Assembly (NCBI GenBank): GCA_037783545.1 | Contig: JBBELK010000298.1 | Location: forward strand, 4,836,001-4,900,000 | Origin: Henricia sp. BOLD:AAB3569 | Lineage: Eukaryota; Echinodermata; Asteroidea; Spinulosida; Echinasteridae | Reading direction: 5' to 3' | Length of the DNA: 64,000 bases | Shown: positions 38,418 through 48,534 of the stretch, in pieces | Position numbering within the stretch: position 1 is the first letter of the stretch | Layout: every line of letters begins with the position of its first letter | Made by a program: the position numbers and the translations under genes | The notes under the pieces: generated by a model | Databases searched by the model: none | What the model was told of the DNA's origin: nothing | Seen by the model: only the letters and a program-made list of their open reading frames with translations

Positions 38418-38660
38418 CGTGATTGGTATCTCGAAAATCAGAAATGTTCACAGATTTACGCCTAACTTACACAATATAAACATGATGACTGTAGAAAACA
38501 TCCCCTGAAATGGTTTTGTCTGAAGTGCTATAGGCCTAGTCTTTGAGAAATGAGTAAAACAATTAGTTTTGATCTCATGAGACGAAAATTCAATTCGCCT
38601 AAGTGCCATTTCGCCCCAAATCACGTCCAAACACTACATCGCCCAAAATGGTTTAGGGCG
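38418..38660. repeat. Dispersed repeat with CATTTCGCCC motifs, copy 2
   Basis: It matches 20075-20400 from GATTGGTATCTCGAAAATCA through CTCATGAGACGAAAATTCAA and the CATTTCGCCCC units. The same GTAACAGTTTACCAAT.ATGT stretch follows both copies. Confidence 0.82.
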
Positions 38661-38829
38661 AAGTGGTTTTGGGGCGAAATGACTGCAAACCCTATTTTTT
38701 ACTGTTTTCTCAACGAAGTACGGAGCTGGTTTTTGCTCAGGTTGGTTTTAATCATGCATTTCTTCAATCACACAGGGGGATAAAACTATTTAACACTTGG
38801 TAACAGTTTACCAATTATGTATACTATCT

Positions 38830-39631
38830 TTAAAGAGGAAGAATCCCCCTTGACGAAAAATCCAGCATTTAAGCTTTTTCCGATAGTCCAAACATCCCTC
38901 TTGCCGACGTGGATTTTTATTATTTTTTAATTGTCGGTTTTAAGTGGATAAATTGCAAGCAAAAGTGCGCTTTTCGAAAATGAGATTTTCGCGATTTCTG
39001 CGCGTGACGCAATCCTGAGAAAAAGAAGTAAACACGATTGTTAGCTCCATACGTTTTTACGCACAACTTGGAAAACCGTCTCTGTTAGATGGTGTTTTTT
39101 GAAGAATTTTGTTGGTCCAAAAAGCCAGAGATATGCCCAGTAGTTGCGTAGTTGTATGTTTTACCAGACACTGGAAAAAAAGAGAGCAGAAAGATTTTCT
39201 TTTCTAGTATTACCAAGAGAGAAAAAAATGAGTCGCTCATTCTAACTTGTACCGGCCGATGCCCACAGGGAACCGTTCCATGCTGTAGACAGACCGCTGT
39301 GAATGCCGTTCGTTCCGTGACAAAACCACCCGTCGCAATGCACCAGTATTTACTTCAAAAGAGCTTCTTTGTGAGCCACAATTTTACCGGTAATAGTAGA
39401 ATGATAAACATTCACTTCGTGTATTTTCCATTCAATACTGCACAGACCGTTTTGTATGTTTCTCAGGATGACGTCAAAACCCTGTTGATAAACAAACCAA
39501 GTTACGTTTCAAGCAAAAGCCTGCCGATTTTTTTGTGAAAAACAAGTTGTGATGGTGTTGTAGACACATATACACCTCCATGATAAACAGAAAAACTAAA
39601 AAAATGTGGAAGGGGGATTCTAGCTGTTTAA
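38830..39631. mobile_element. TTAA-flanked element with AGAATCCCCCTT ends
   Basis: TTAAAGAGGAAGAATCCCCC at the left and, complemented, TTAAACAGCTAGAATCCCCC at the right share 16 of the first 20 bases and start at TTAA. An inverted fragment of the left part is at 51150-51335 and a direct copy of the right part at 19091-19535. Confidence 0.8.
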
Positions 39632-39948
39632 GCAACGCAAGTGCGCAGTCTCAAAATGGTTAATTTGGGATTCATCTGTTACAATACAAATATGTACATA
39701 TGTACTCAATATTATATAGTACATGTATTATATACATTTTCGGCTTTTTCGTCTCTTTAACCATTGAGATCAGGATTAAATGCGATTAATTTTATTGTAA
39801 ATTAATTACTGTACAGGTATTTTTCAATCCTGGTAATTGTGATATATGTACAAAAGATGATGTTCAAAATATGAAAATTTTAATAAAGAGACGTCTATTT
39901 GATAGATTTGTTTAGTTCGTCCAAAGTGTTGGCGGTCCTACAAAGCCT

Positions 39949-39998
<50 letters not shown>
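39949..39998. repeat. Poly-G run of 50 bases
   Basis: An uninterrupted run of 50 G, a strong candidate for G-quadruplex folding and for length error in assembly. Confidence 0.95.
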
Positions 39999-39999
<1 letters not shown>

Positions 40000-40019
40000 G
40001 TTGAGGGGGCGTACCAATT

Positions 40020-40528
40020 CTGACCGGCCAGTTGGCGCAAAACATCGAATTGGTAGAGGCGCAGCTGGATGCCAACCCAGATGTCAGTGCTGGATGGAAT
40101 GAACTAGCCCTACAAATAGGGCTGTAAATAGCTCACTTTTGAAATCTGACTTTTTACACTGTCGCCATGTAAAAAGTCAGATTTCAAAAGTGAGCTATTT
40201 ACAGCCCCATTTGTAGGGCTAGAATGAACTGCATGGGCCTACGAAATGTTACGTTCAACCGCATCACTCGGCTGGACCTGGGCAAGCACCTCTACCAAAT
40301 GTGCACACGACATCGCCTGCTACAGGCGGATTTACAGTAACAGTAACAGATGGTCTATCGTTGACCACTTGCAGGCAGATGTGCGATTCATTCGGCAACG
40401 AAGGTGGATTTTCTCTCGATAGAAAAGTCAAATCAAGCAATGTGGGGGAAAAAACGCAGTCAACATCACCTCCACGAAAAGTTGCCTATCCCGACCAAGG
40501 AACAGCTAGTACTAGGCTGTTACCTTAA
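40020..40528 (+). pseudogene. Unassigned reading frame split by a hairpin insertion
   Basis: A plus-strand frame is open from about 40018 to the insertion at 40105 (ending ..PDVSAGWNE) and resumes in compatible register after it at 40230, running to the stop at 40526-40528. Only the inserted hairpin and its 8-bp duplication interrupt it. The product is low in known motifs and was not recognised. It could be part of an older mobile element. Confidence 0.35.
40105..40221. mobile_element. Near-perfect palindromic hAT-like MITE, 117 bp
   Basis: The ends TAGCCCTACAAATAGGGCTG and CAGCCCCATTTGTAGGGCTA are complementary and the stem continues to a 9-base loop (about 54 bp per arm). GAATGAAC flanks both sides (40097-40104, 40222-40229), an 8-bp target duplication. 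Confidence 0.88.
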
Positions 40529-41220
40529 TAGACTGTATCGTGCTACGTACACGCACTCATGCCACACCGGAATCAGGTCAAGTCGCCCCCGAGTCGCTCC
40601 CCGGCCGAGTCGCCCCCCGGCCGAGTCGCCCCCCGGCCGAGTCGCTCCCCCCCCCCCCCCCCCTCCCCCCCGCCCCCTGGCCGAGTCGCCCCCCCCCCAC
40701 CCCCCCCCCCCCCCCCCCTGGCCGAGTCGCCCCCCTGGCCGAGTCGGGCCCCGGCCGAGTCGCCCCGGGCCCCGGCCGAGTCGCCCCCCCCCCGGTCTAC
40801 TCGCACCCCCGGCCGGCCACTCGCCCCTCGGCCTACTCGCCCCTAATTATACCGACTCGCCCCCTGGCCAGTGGCCGAGTCTCCCCCTGGCCGAGTTGCC
40901 CCCTGGCCGACTCGCCCCCTGGATAGAAAAGTCAAATCAAGCAATGTGGGGGAAAAAACGCAGTCAACATCACCTCCACGAAAAGTTGCCTATCCCGACC
41001 AAGGAACAGCTAGTACTAGGCTGTTACCTTAATAGACTGTATCGTGCTACGTACACGCACTCATGCCACACCGGAATCAGGTCAAGTCGCCCCCGAGTCG
41101 CTCCCCGGCCACTCGCCCCTCGGCCTACTCGCCCCTAATTATACCGACTCGCCCCCTGGCCGAGTCTCCCCCTGGCCGAGTCGCCCCCCTGGCCGACTCG
41201 CCCCCTGGATGGAAAAGCGA
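40418..41220. repeat. Tandem duplication with CCCCCTGGCCGAGTCG simple repeats
   Basis: Positions 40418-40606 recur at 40922-41110 (offset 504, essentially identical). A shorter piece, 40819-40868, recurs at 41111-41160. Between and after them, CCCCTGGCCGAGTCG units and C runs fill 40577-40921 and 41090-41215. Proline/arginine-rich frames over it are artefacts. Confidence 0.9.
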
Positions 41221-41502
41221 AGCGCAAGATGCACTTTACATTGCATTTTTGGAAAACGAAAATTCGTGCCACGAAATACGTAGACTGGTTCCCGTCCACA
41301 TATTCCACACAGGAGAATATAACTTTTTTGTATAAGGACAGGTAAAGGGCGCTTCATCTTGATCTGTAATTGGTCGTCTTTGCGCGTGCTTACTTACTTT
41401 ATTTACATAATTAATTGGACACGCGACTCGGTCGGGGGGCGACTCGGCCATCATTTTAATCAAACCACGGAGGAAGCATGAACAATTAGAGAACATTCCA
41501 CC

Positions 41503-42888
41503 ATGAATGTTGGAGTTTCTGCTCCACCGGGAATCACTACCGCTAGTGGGGGCTTTCAAACGCAACCGGGGTACGGCCCATACGTGCCAATGGTTTCCAG
41601 CACCATGGCGGCAGGAATGCGAACATCCCCAAGGTATGCAGTGGCAGCCGGACAGTCTGCACGAGCGGCAAACCTGAACACGGCTTCCACTCAAGCGAGA
41701 CCTTTAAAGATGGCACAATAGAGAGTTGGAAGCGAGTATGTGTGGACTGCAGATGAATGGACAAGGGGTCCAGTTTTTACTACCAAGATGGAGTCGAGTC
41801 AACCACAGCTACCAAAGGTTTCCTCATCAACGAAAATGGAAGGACTGGAGCAAGGATTGGCGGGAACGACAATTGGAAGCAGGAACCCAGAGAGACCCAC
41901 GGCAGAACCAGTAGAGAAGACGGGTGCAGGGGATGAGAATATACACAGAGCACAACGAAAGCCGAGTTTTATTCCGGACAGATTTTCAGGGGACCTTCCT
42001 TGGAGGGCTAGGGATTACAAGGCTCATTTTGAGGCTTGTGCCGCCATCAACGCGCGGACTTCGGCAGAAAAAGCATTCTTCTTGGCAGCAAGCCTAAAAG
42101 GGCAGGCCCAGCAGGTGCTTGGAGATGGGGCACACGGCGAACAAGTGAACTACGACGACCTTACTACAAGGTTGGAAAGGAGATTTGGTCCCGGAGAATA
42201 GGCCGAGAGATTCCTATCGGAACTGCGGAGTACGACGAGGGGAGTCAATGAAGGTCTACAATCTCTCGGACACAGCATCCGACGGCTTACCGAGTTGGCA
42301 TACCCAGAGCTCCCTAGAGGTCCGAGGGAAAGAATCGCCCAGGGGCATTTTATGGATGCTATCCGAGATGTAGAAGTGCGAGCGGGTATCTTCAGAGCAC
42401 ACCCAAAGTCCTTAGATGATCATGAAGCGATACGGGCAGCTCTGGAGACAGATTCGTTCATCAACTCCGAGAGGCAGAGGCAGCAGGGCCAAGGTGGTCG
42501 CCAGGACAGAAATCCAAGGTACGTGGAAGCTGTCTCAAGAGAGGAAGTCAACCGGCAGCTAGCCCAGACGCAGGCTATGTCGGAACAACTTGCCGTATTA
42601 TATAGAATGATGATTGATCTATAGAAAGCAATGCGAATCACAGCTTCAAAAAGCGAAGAGACTGTTGCGAACAAGAAATGGAGTCAACAGGAGGGAGGCA
42701 GGCAGCCACGACAAGATGAGGCCTGCAACAACTGCGGAGGGTTAGGACACTTTAGGAGGAATTGTCCATCACCTAGAAAACGTGGATGGGTTTCGGGAAA
42801 CGCCATGGGACCAAACCAGAGGGTCGTGGGGAGGTCGACGCCAATAGATCCAAACAACTCTAAATACAATGGCCACCATAATACGTGA
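41503..42888 (+). pseudogene. Ty3/Gypsy-type retrotransposon Gag with three in-frame TAG codons
   Basis: One frame from ATG 41503 to TGA 42886-42888 (462 codons) is free of frameshifts but contains TAG at 41719, 42199 and 42622, and no TAA or TGA before the end. The middle part (KPSFIPDRFSGDLPWRARDY, then EKAFFLAASLKGQAQQVLGD) and the next block (ELPRGPRERIAQGHFMDAIR) read as a Gypsy-class capsid. Near the end CNNCGGLGHFRRNC is a CCHC zinc knuckle for RNA binding. No protease, reverse transcriptase or LTR was recognised on either side. It is either a decaying gag-only relic or a frame using stop readthrough. Confidence 0.75.
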
Positions 42889-43071
42889 GCAGCGCCCTCC
42901 GTTGACTAGTATGGTGACGTGCATATAGTGCTTGCGTGTCCGTTGCCGGTATGCGATTTTTTTTTTCCATCGAGGTGTATGATTGGTGCATTGTAAATGA
43001 ATATTCATATTTTCTATATAGCGCCTTCAAGAGTTATTAAATAAAAGGATATAAGAAAGAAAATTTGAGGG

Positions 43072-43158
43072 TTTGTCGAGTCGTTTGGTAGTCTAATGGT
43101 TCAGACGTAGTACTATCAATCGAGAGATTGCAGGTTCGAATCTCCTTTGAGTCGTATT
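43072..43158 (+). mobile_element. tRNA-like sequence with short flanking direct repeats
   Basis: TGGTAGTCTAATGGTTCAGA resembles a D-arm/A-box, CTATCAA an anticodon loop and GGTTCGAATCTC a T-arm/B-box. The acceptor and T stems do not pair, so it is not a functional tRNA. GAGTCGT stands at both ends (43078-43084, 43149-43155) as a direct repeat, as expected of a retroposed tRNA or SINE head. Confidence 0.5.
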
Positions 43159-43424
43159 AATTTTTTTCACTATTAATTGAGGAAAGAGTGTGGTATGGTG
43201 GGGTTATGTTGAGGTAGTTATCGACAAAACACATCAGTATGTAACATATGCATAGGGGTTAAACCAATCATAAGCAATGTTCGCTAAACAGCGGTACGGA
43301 AAAAAATATCGCTGCCGGTATGCCATGCCGGCGCCGTGCATGCAGCGCCTCGTACGAGCACTACACGTGTCTGCATTAATACTTCAGCTTTCGGGAAGAC
43401 CACACGTATTGAGCCATTCAAGAA

Positions 43425-43585
43425 ACATTCCGACAAATATTCCACCATGAATCCGACAATTATTCCACCGTGATTCCTGCCATTGTTCCACCGTGATTCC
43501 GATAGTTATTCCATCCGATTTCGACTGTTATTCCACTGTGATTACGGCTGTTCATCTACCGTGATTCCTACAGTCGTGCAGGTGA
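43425..43585. repeat. Degenerate ~22-bp tandem repeat
   Basis: Variants of TTATTCCACCGTGATTCCGA repeat about six times. ACATTCCACCATGAAT also stands at the start of the Gag frame at 41503. Confidence 0.7.
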
Positions 43586-43589
43586 AGAT

Positions 43590-43865
43590 GGGAGTAGACA
43601 AAGAAAAGCGGGGAGCCGACAAGGACCGGCATCGGGATTCCAAACCCAGCCCATTGAACCCAGATACCACTGTCCTCAGACGGGGTGCGGAACGACAACG
43701 ACAAAAAGGTCGAGTCTTGTTAGGCACCTCAGAGAATGCCACATGGAGATTTCTCGGTTCCGATGTGACATCTGCGGGGAACGTTTCACCAGGAGAGACT
43801 CAAGGGACCGGCACCTCAAAAATCACTGGAGAGGAAGCAAGAACCCTGAGACATGGCGCGGTTAA
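43590..43865 (+). CDS. C2H2 zinc-finger fragment (two fingers)
   Basis: In the frame of 43671 the sequence reads YHCPQTGCGTTTTKRSSLVR, HLRECH (C-X4-C-X12-H-X4-H), then FRCDICGERFTRRDSRDRHL, KNH (C-X2-C-X12-H-X3-H), with TAA at 43863-43865. All eight zinc ligands are present, so it should bind DNA or another nucleic acid. There is no in-frame ATG between 43590 and the fingers, so it needs splicing or is the remnant of a longer frame. It lies 0.8 kb downstream of the Gag relic. Whether it is an exon or part of a mobile element is open. Confidence 0.5.
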   Translation, partial: GSRQRKAGSRQGPASGFQTQPIEPRYHCPQTGCGTTTTKRSSLVRHLRECHMEISRFRCDICGERFTRRDSRDRHLKNHWRGSKNPETWRG

Positions 43866-44522
43866 GTCGTGCCTTCCGTATCACGCCCTAAGCCTCGGGC
43901 AACCCACCCCGATCCACACTCTACCACTCCTATGCCACCTCTCCCACCCAAGCCCACTATTGAGTTGCAGCCAGCGCCTCCCCCTCCTCAGGGACGACCG
44001 ACACCAACTACCACAGTGGAGCCAGCAGGACCACTGCTGGCTCCACTGTGTGGCTCCATTGGTGCCTCCGTCCACCAATTATTAGTCTAGACTATAGTTT
44101 GGCTCCACCTAGGAATAAGCAAATCAGGAGCAAAGTTCCTTAAGTTGATCCGCCCTTAAGTTGCTCCACCCATATTCCGAGCTCCGACTCCACAGTCCAC
44201 GGACGAGGCTGGAGTCGGGATTCAGACCAAGATATTACGGTAACCAGACTATTTGGCAGTTGGCTACAATTCACCGCGTGGTGGCGCACTTTCGCTGCAT
44301 AGCATACAGGCAAATTCTTCACGGATTCACACAATTTCATAGCCTTGGACACATGTTTACAATTTCGGCCACCAGTTGCCAACGCGTGAGCAACTCGGAA
44401 CAAACTCATGCAACTCGTGCATAACTCGTAGGCCACCACTAGTTACTGTATCACACGATTTTGAATAGAGTTTGATACGAGTTGTACGAGTGGTCTACGA
44501 GTTATAACGCTTGGAGTTGCAA

Positions 44523-44965
44523 GAGTCTACGAAGACCCAGAGGGGACATTTAAGTATTTTCCTTTTTTGTTTTTTTAATACGTTCGTGATAATACTACGT
44601 ACGTACGTGATAATCGTACGTACGTACGTGATAATAGCACGTACGTACGTGATAATTTAATACGTGCGTACGTGATAATATTACGTACGTACGTATTATG
44701 TACGTAGTGTTATCACGTACGTACGAAGTGTTATCACGTACGTACGAAGTGTTATCACGTACGTACGAAGTGTTATCACGTACGTACGAAGTGTTATCAC
44801 GTACCTACGTAGTGTTATCACGTACCTACGAAGTGTTATCACGTACCTACGTAGTGTTATCACGTACCTACGTAGTGTTATCACGTACCTACGTAGTGTT
44901 ATCACGTACCTACGTATTAAAAAAACAAAAAAGCATAATACTTAAATGTCTTCGTAGGAGTCAGT
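44523..44965. repeat. Palindromic element filled with TACGTACGTGATAAT and 21-bp tandem repeats
   Basis: The outer arms GACATTTAAGTATTTTCCTT, TTTTGTTTTTTTAATACG pair with CGTATTAAAAAAACAAAA and AAGCATAATACTTAAATGTC. Inside are about five TACGTACGTGATAAT.. units (16-20 bp), then about ten 21-bp units TATCACGTACGTACGAAGTG. The unit variant shifts from ACGTACGAAG to ACCTACGTAG along the array. Confidence 0.85.
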
Positions 44966-45854
44966 GAAATTCCAGGTGGTTTGGCGCCAAATCCCACGCA
45001 AAATGTCGAAGTCGGGTAACTCGTATACCAAACTCGTGCCACACTCGTAACTAATTCGCAGTATACTGTAAAAACACTTAGTCAAATTTGACTAGAAAAC
45101 AGTCAAACCATTGCACCCAGCTGGCCTAGAGGGTCTAGTATACAAATATTGACTGCTCATGAGGGTGATGGTGCAAACTATCGTCCCGAGGTGATCTTGA
45201 AACGGCAGTCCTGCTATTTTCCCGAGGCCGCAGGACTGCCGTTTCAAGATCACCGAGGGGCGGTAGTTTGCATCATCACCCGAATAAAAGCAGTCAATAT
45301 TTGTTTTATATACCTCATACATTGATTTGTTTTGTGTCAAATGATTGGTATTTTCAGGACAGTTTTCAGAGAGCCAAGCCAAAGTGCACATTATCCGCGT
45401 GAACGCGAACACACATGCTAGTTGCTTCACGCATTGATTTACATACATATATATATAGCTCAATGGCTTCACGCACGCGAACGCGTCTCCCGCGCGCTGG
45501 CGCATGGCACACGCTCGCGTGATTGCGTACGCGCTATGAAATAGTTCTTTTAGGGCGTTTGTTTCGGACGAATCTGCCGATCCAGATCTGCGCAGATGGT
45601 TCAGCCCTATGCATAGTATACAAATATTGACTGCTCATGAGGGTGATGGTGCAAATTATATACCTCATACATTGATTCTCGTTCACTGATTGGTTAAACG
45701 CAGATCACGCGACATAGATTAGTTCATCCATTTCAGTGGGCAACTGAAAAAAATACTATTGTTTGACCTATTGCGCAATAGGTCAAAGGATAGTACTTTC
45801 TAAAAGTACTATTTCATAGCGCGTACGCAATCGCGCGAGCGTGTGCCAGCGCGC

Positions 45855-45945
45855 GGGAGACGCGTTCGCGTGTGCCAGCGCGCGGGAGACGCGTTCGCGT
45901 GAAGCAACTAGCATTGGTGTTCGCGTGAAGCAACTAGCATTGGTG
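45855..45945. repeat. Two adjacent short tandem duplications
   Basis: GTGCCAGCGCGCGGGAGACG, then CGTTCGCGT, occurs twice in a row. TTCGCGTGAAGCAACTAGCA, then TTGGTG, occurs twice in a row just after. Confidence 0.9.
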
Positions 45946-46307
45946 TAACAATGTGTAATTTGGCTTGGCTCTCTGAAAACTGAATTTTGTCCTGAAAATA
46001 CCAATCATTTGACACAAAAAAATCAATGTATGAGGTATATAAAACAAATATTGACTGCTTTTATTCGGGTGATGATGCAAACTACCGCCCCTCGGTGATC
46101 TTGAAACGGCAGTCCTGCTATTTTCCCTCGGCCTGCGGCCTCGGGAAAATAGCAGGACTGCCGTTTCAAGATCACCTCGGGACGATAGTTTGCATTATAT
46201 ACCTCATGCGTAGATTCCAGTCATCTGATTGGTTAAAAGTGAGGGCATTGAATCGGCTAGACCTGGCGCGTATGCCAACTGGTCAATAGTCTTTACTATG
46301 CCCGTGG

Positions 46308-46475
46308 GCATAGTCATTTAGCGGGTTCCGGACGCGCGCATTACATGTGTTAGCATATAGCTAGCTGTGCACCAACTATGCAGCTGGGCATAGTCATTTA
46401 GCGGGTTCCGGACGCGCGCATTACATGTGTTAGCATAGCTATAGCTGTGCACCAACTATGCAGCTGTGCGCTTCA
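46308..46475. repeat. Tandem duplication of a ~80-bp unit
   Basis: GGGCATAGTCATTTAGCGGG through GTGCACCAACTATGCAGCTG occurs twice in direct succession, differing by a few bases at TAGCATA(TAG)CTA. Confidence 0.92.
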
Positions 46476-48096
46476 CGTAAACATTCATCAGGACGGTAAT
46501 GGCGGAATCTCGACGTCATTTTGTCGTCTGTCGTAGATGATGAAGTCCTTAAGAAAGTAAGAGAAGTGGCCTACAGTGAAAACTGTGTCAGGTGAAATGT
46601 GCTACTAAAGTGCCAGGTGATTATGCTACAATGTTTGCTGTAAATATACAACTTTTCCGCCGTAGACCAGCTTCCGAAATCGAAACGCGAAGGACCACTG
46701 TCATGACTGTATATGATGTCTCGTTACTTTTAACCAACCAGATGACAAAAATCTACACATTTGGTATATAAAACAAATATTGACTGCTGTTTATTCGGGT
46801 CATGGTTAAGATTATAGGCCCTCGGTGATCTCGAAGCCATGACTATGCCCCTCGGCTACCGCCTCGGGGCATAGTCATGGCTTCGAGATCACCTTGGGCC
46901 TATAATCTTAACCATGCCCCTCATTGCAGTCAATATTTGTATACCATCACCCTCATGAGCAGTCAATATTTGTATACTATCGTCCCGAGGTGATCTTGAA
47001 ACGGCAGTCCTGCTATTTTCCCGAGGCCGCAGGCCGAGGGAAAATAGCAGGACTGCCGTTTCAAGATCACAGAGGGGCGGTAGTTTGCACCATCACCCGA
47101 ATAAAAGCAGTAAATATTTGTTTTATATACCTTATACATTGATTTCTTGTGTCAAATGATTGGTATTTTCAGGACAAAATTCAGTTTTCAGAGAGCCAAT
47201 CCAAAGTACACATTGTTCGCGTGAACGCGAACACCACTGCTAGTTGCTTCACGCGAACGCGTCTTCCGCGCGCTGGCACACGCGATTGCGTACGCGCTAT
47301 GAAATAGTACTTTTAGAAAGTACTATCCTTTGACATATTGCGCAATAGGTCAAACAATAGTACTTTTTTTCAGTTGCCCACTGAAATAGTTGAACTAATC
47401 CATGTCGCGTGATCTGCGTTTAACCAATCAGTGAACGAGATTCAATGTATGAGGTATATAATTGAACCTAGCTGAACCATCTGCGCAGATCTCGGGATCG
47501 GCGGATTCGTCCGAAACAAAAACGCCCATATAGAAAGTACTATCTTTTGACCTATTGCGCAATAGGTCAAACAATAGTACTTTTTCAGTTGCCCACTCAA
47601 ATAGTTAAACTAATTCATGTCGCGTGATCTGCGTTTAATCAATCAGTGAACGAGAATCAATGTATGAGGTAGCCTATATAATTACTGATAGATGACTAGA
47701 AATATAGTTACTAACAATGAATCTGACTCCGCCTAGTTGTTTTAACTAGGTATCTATTTGACATAGCGAAGATTCTAGTCATCCTAATTAGAAAATCTAG
47801 TCATCAGTTTGGCTGCATGCAGGGGTTGCCCTTCTGGAAAAATGTTGAATATTATTTGCAGTTTTCTAAGTAAGTGGCGAATCACAGTGGTGCATGATGT
47901 CCAAGCGTCTGTGACCTAATTTATGTTTCATGTCCGTTTCTGTTAATATTAATTACATGCATCTTGAATATTATTTTGTTAAATTGTTGCCGTTTTATAC
48001 AGAACTCTTGTCAATTTGTCTGCCAATGGTATGTAACACAGCACGCTGTTACCTCGTTGCAAGCTATATGTTGATAACAGCCTTATCAATAGGCCT

Positions 48097-48344
48097 TTTG
48101 ACCCCTTTCGGACATGTGCGATTACGCTATTTTGGGAGTCAAATGATGCCGAGTCTTTGTGGAAGCGATGTGCGTGCGCGTTGTGTGCGTCTCTGGTGGG
48201 AATAGGGCGGTTTAATTCACCAATGGGAGCCTTAGTATAGCGCGTTATGCGTGCTATGGACACACACAACGCGCGCGCACATTGCTTCCACAATGACGCG
48301 GCACTATTTGACTCAAAAAATGACGTCATTGGAAAGGGGTCAAT
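48097..48344. mobile_element. TTGACCCCTTTC inverted-repeat element
   Basis: TTGACCCCTTTCGG at the left and GGAAAGGGGTCAA at the right. Inner arms such as GGAAGCGATGTGCGTGCGCG pair with CGCGCGCACATTGCTTCC. A truncated copy is at 15779-15960. Confidence 0.82.
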
Positions 48345-48534
48345 ATACAGATAAATTATCATCCAAAGTCAATACTCCAGATTCAGTGGAAAGGTCGAAG
48401 CAAGATTGCAATACATGTACTGTAGAAAACCAAAAAAGGCAGTAGGCCCTATACCTTTAGGTTTTGGGATCTCTGTTACATTACTTAACCGCGGCTTGTT
48501 GATCATTGCGTTTGATGTATTTTCAGGACCCAGG

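Larger units (their letters stand above)
45100..47700. repeat. Field of nested hairpin and inverted repeats
   Basis: At least four modular hairpins (about 45137-45300, 46040-46200, 46770-46950, 46950-47120) are set among direct and inverted copies of a larger repeat. That repeat (TATACCTCATACATTGATT, GATTGGTATTTTCAGGAC, GCTAGTTGCTTCACG) lies direct at 45310 and 47127 and inverted at 45780-46040. The palindrome GACCTATTGCGCAATAGGTC appears at about 45765 and 47545, and with one change at 47335. No gene is seen. Confidence 0.8.

Noticed and set aside
20375..38835. 20385-20420 as the empty target site of the TTAA insertion at 38830
   Set aside because: The left flanks match (TACCAAT.ATGTATACTATC), but the sequence after the TTAA does not match that after 39631, so an exact empty site is not shown.
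40404..41138. Long proline/arginine-rich reading frames
   Set aside because: They read through C runs and GGCCGAGTCG simple repeats, exist in several frames at once and change with the run length.
44696..44967. Frames on both strands encoding a perfect heptapeptide repeat
   Set aside because: They are direct translations of a 21-bp tandem repeat, with no coding context.
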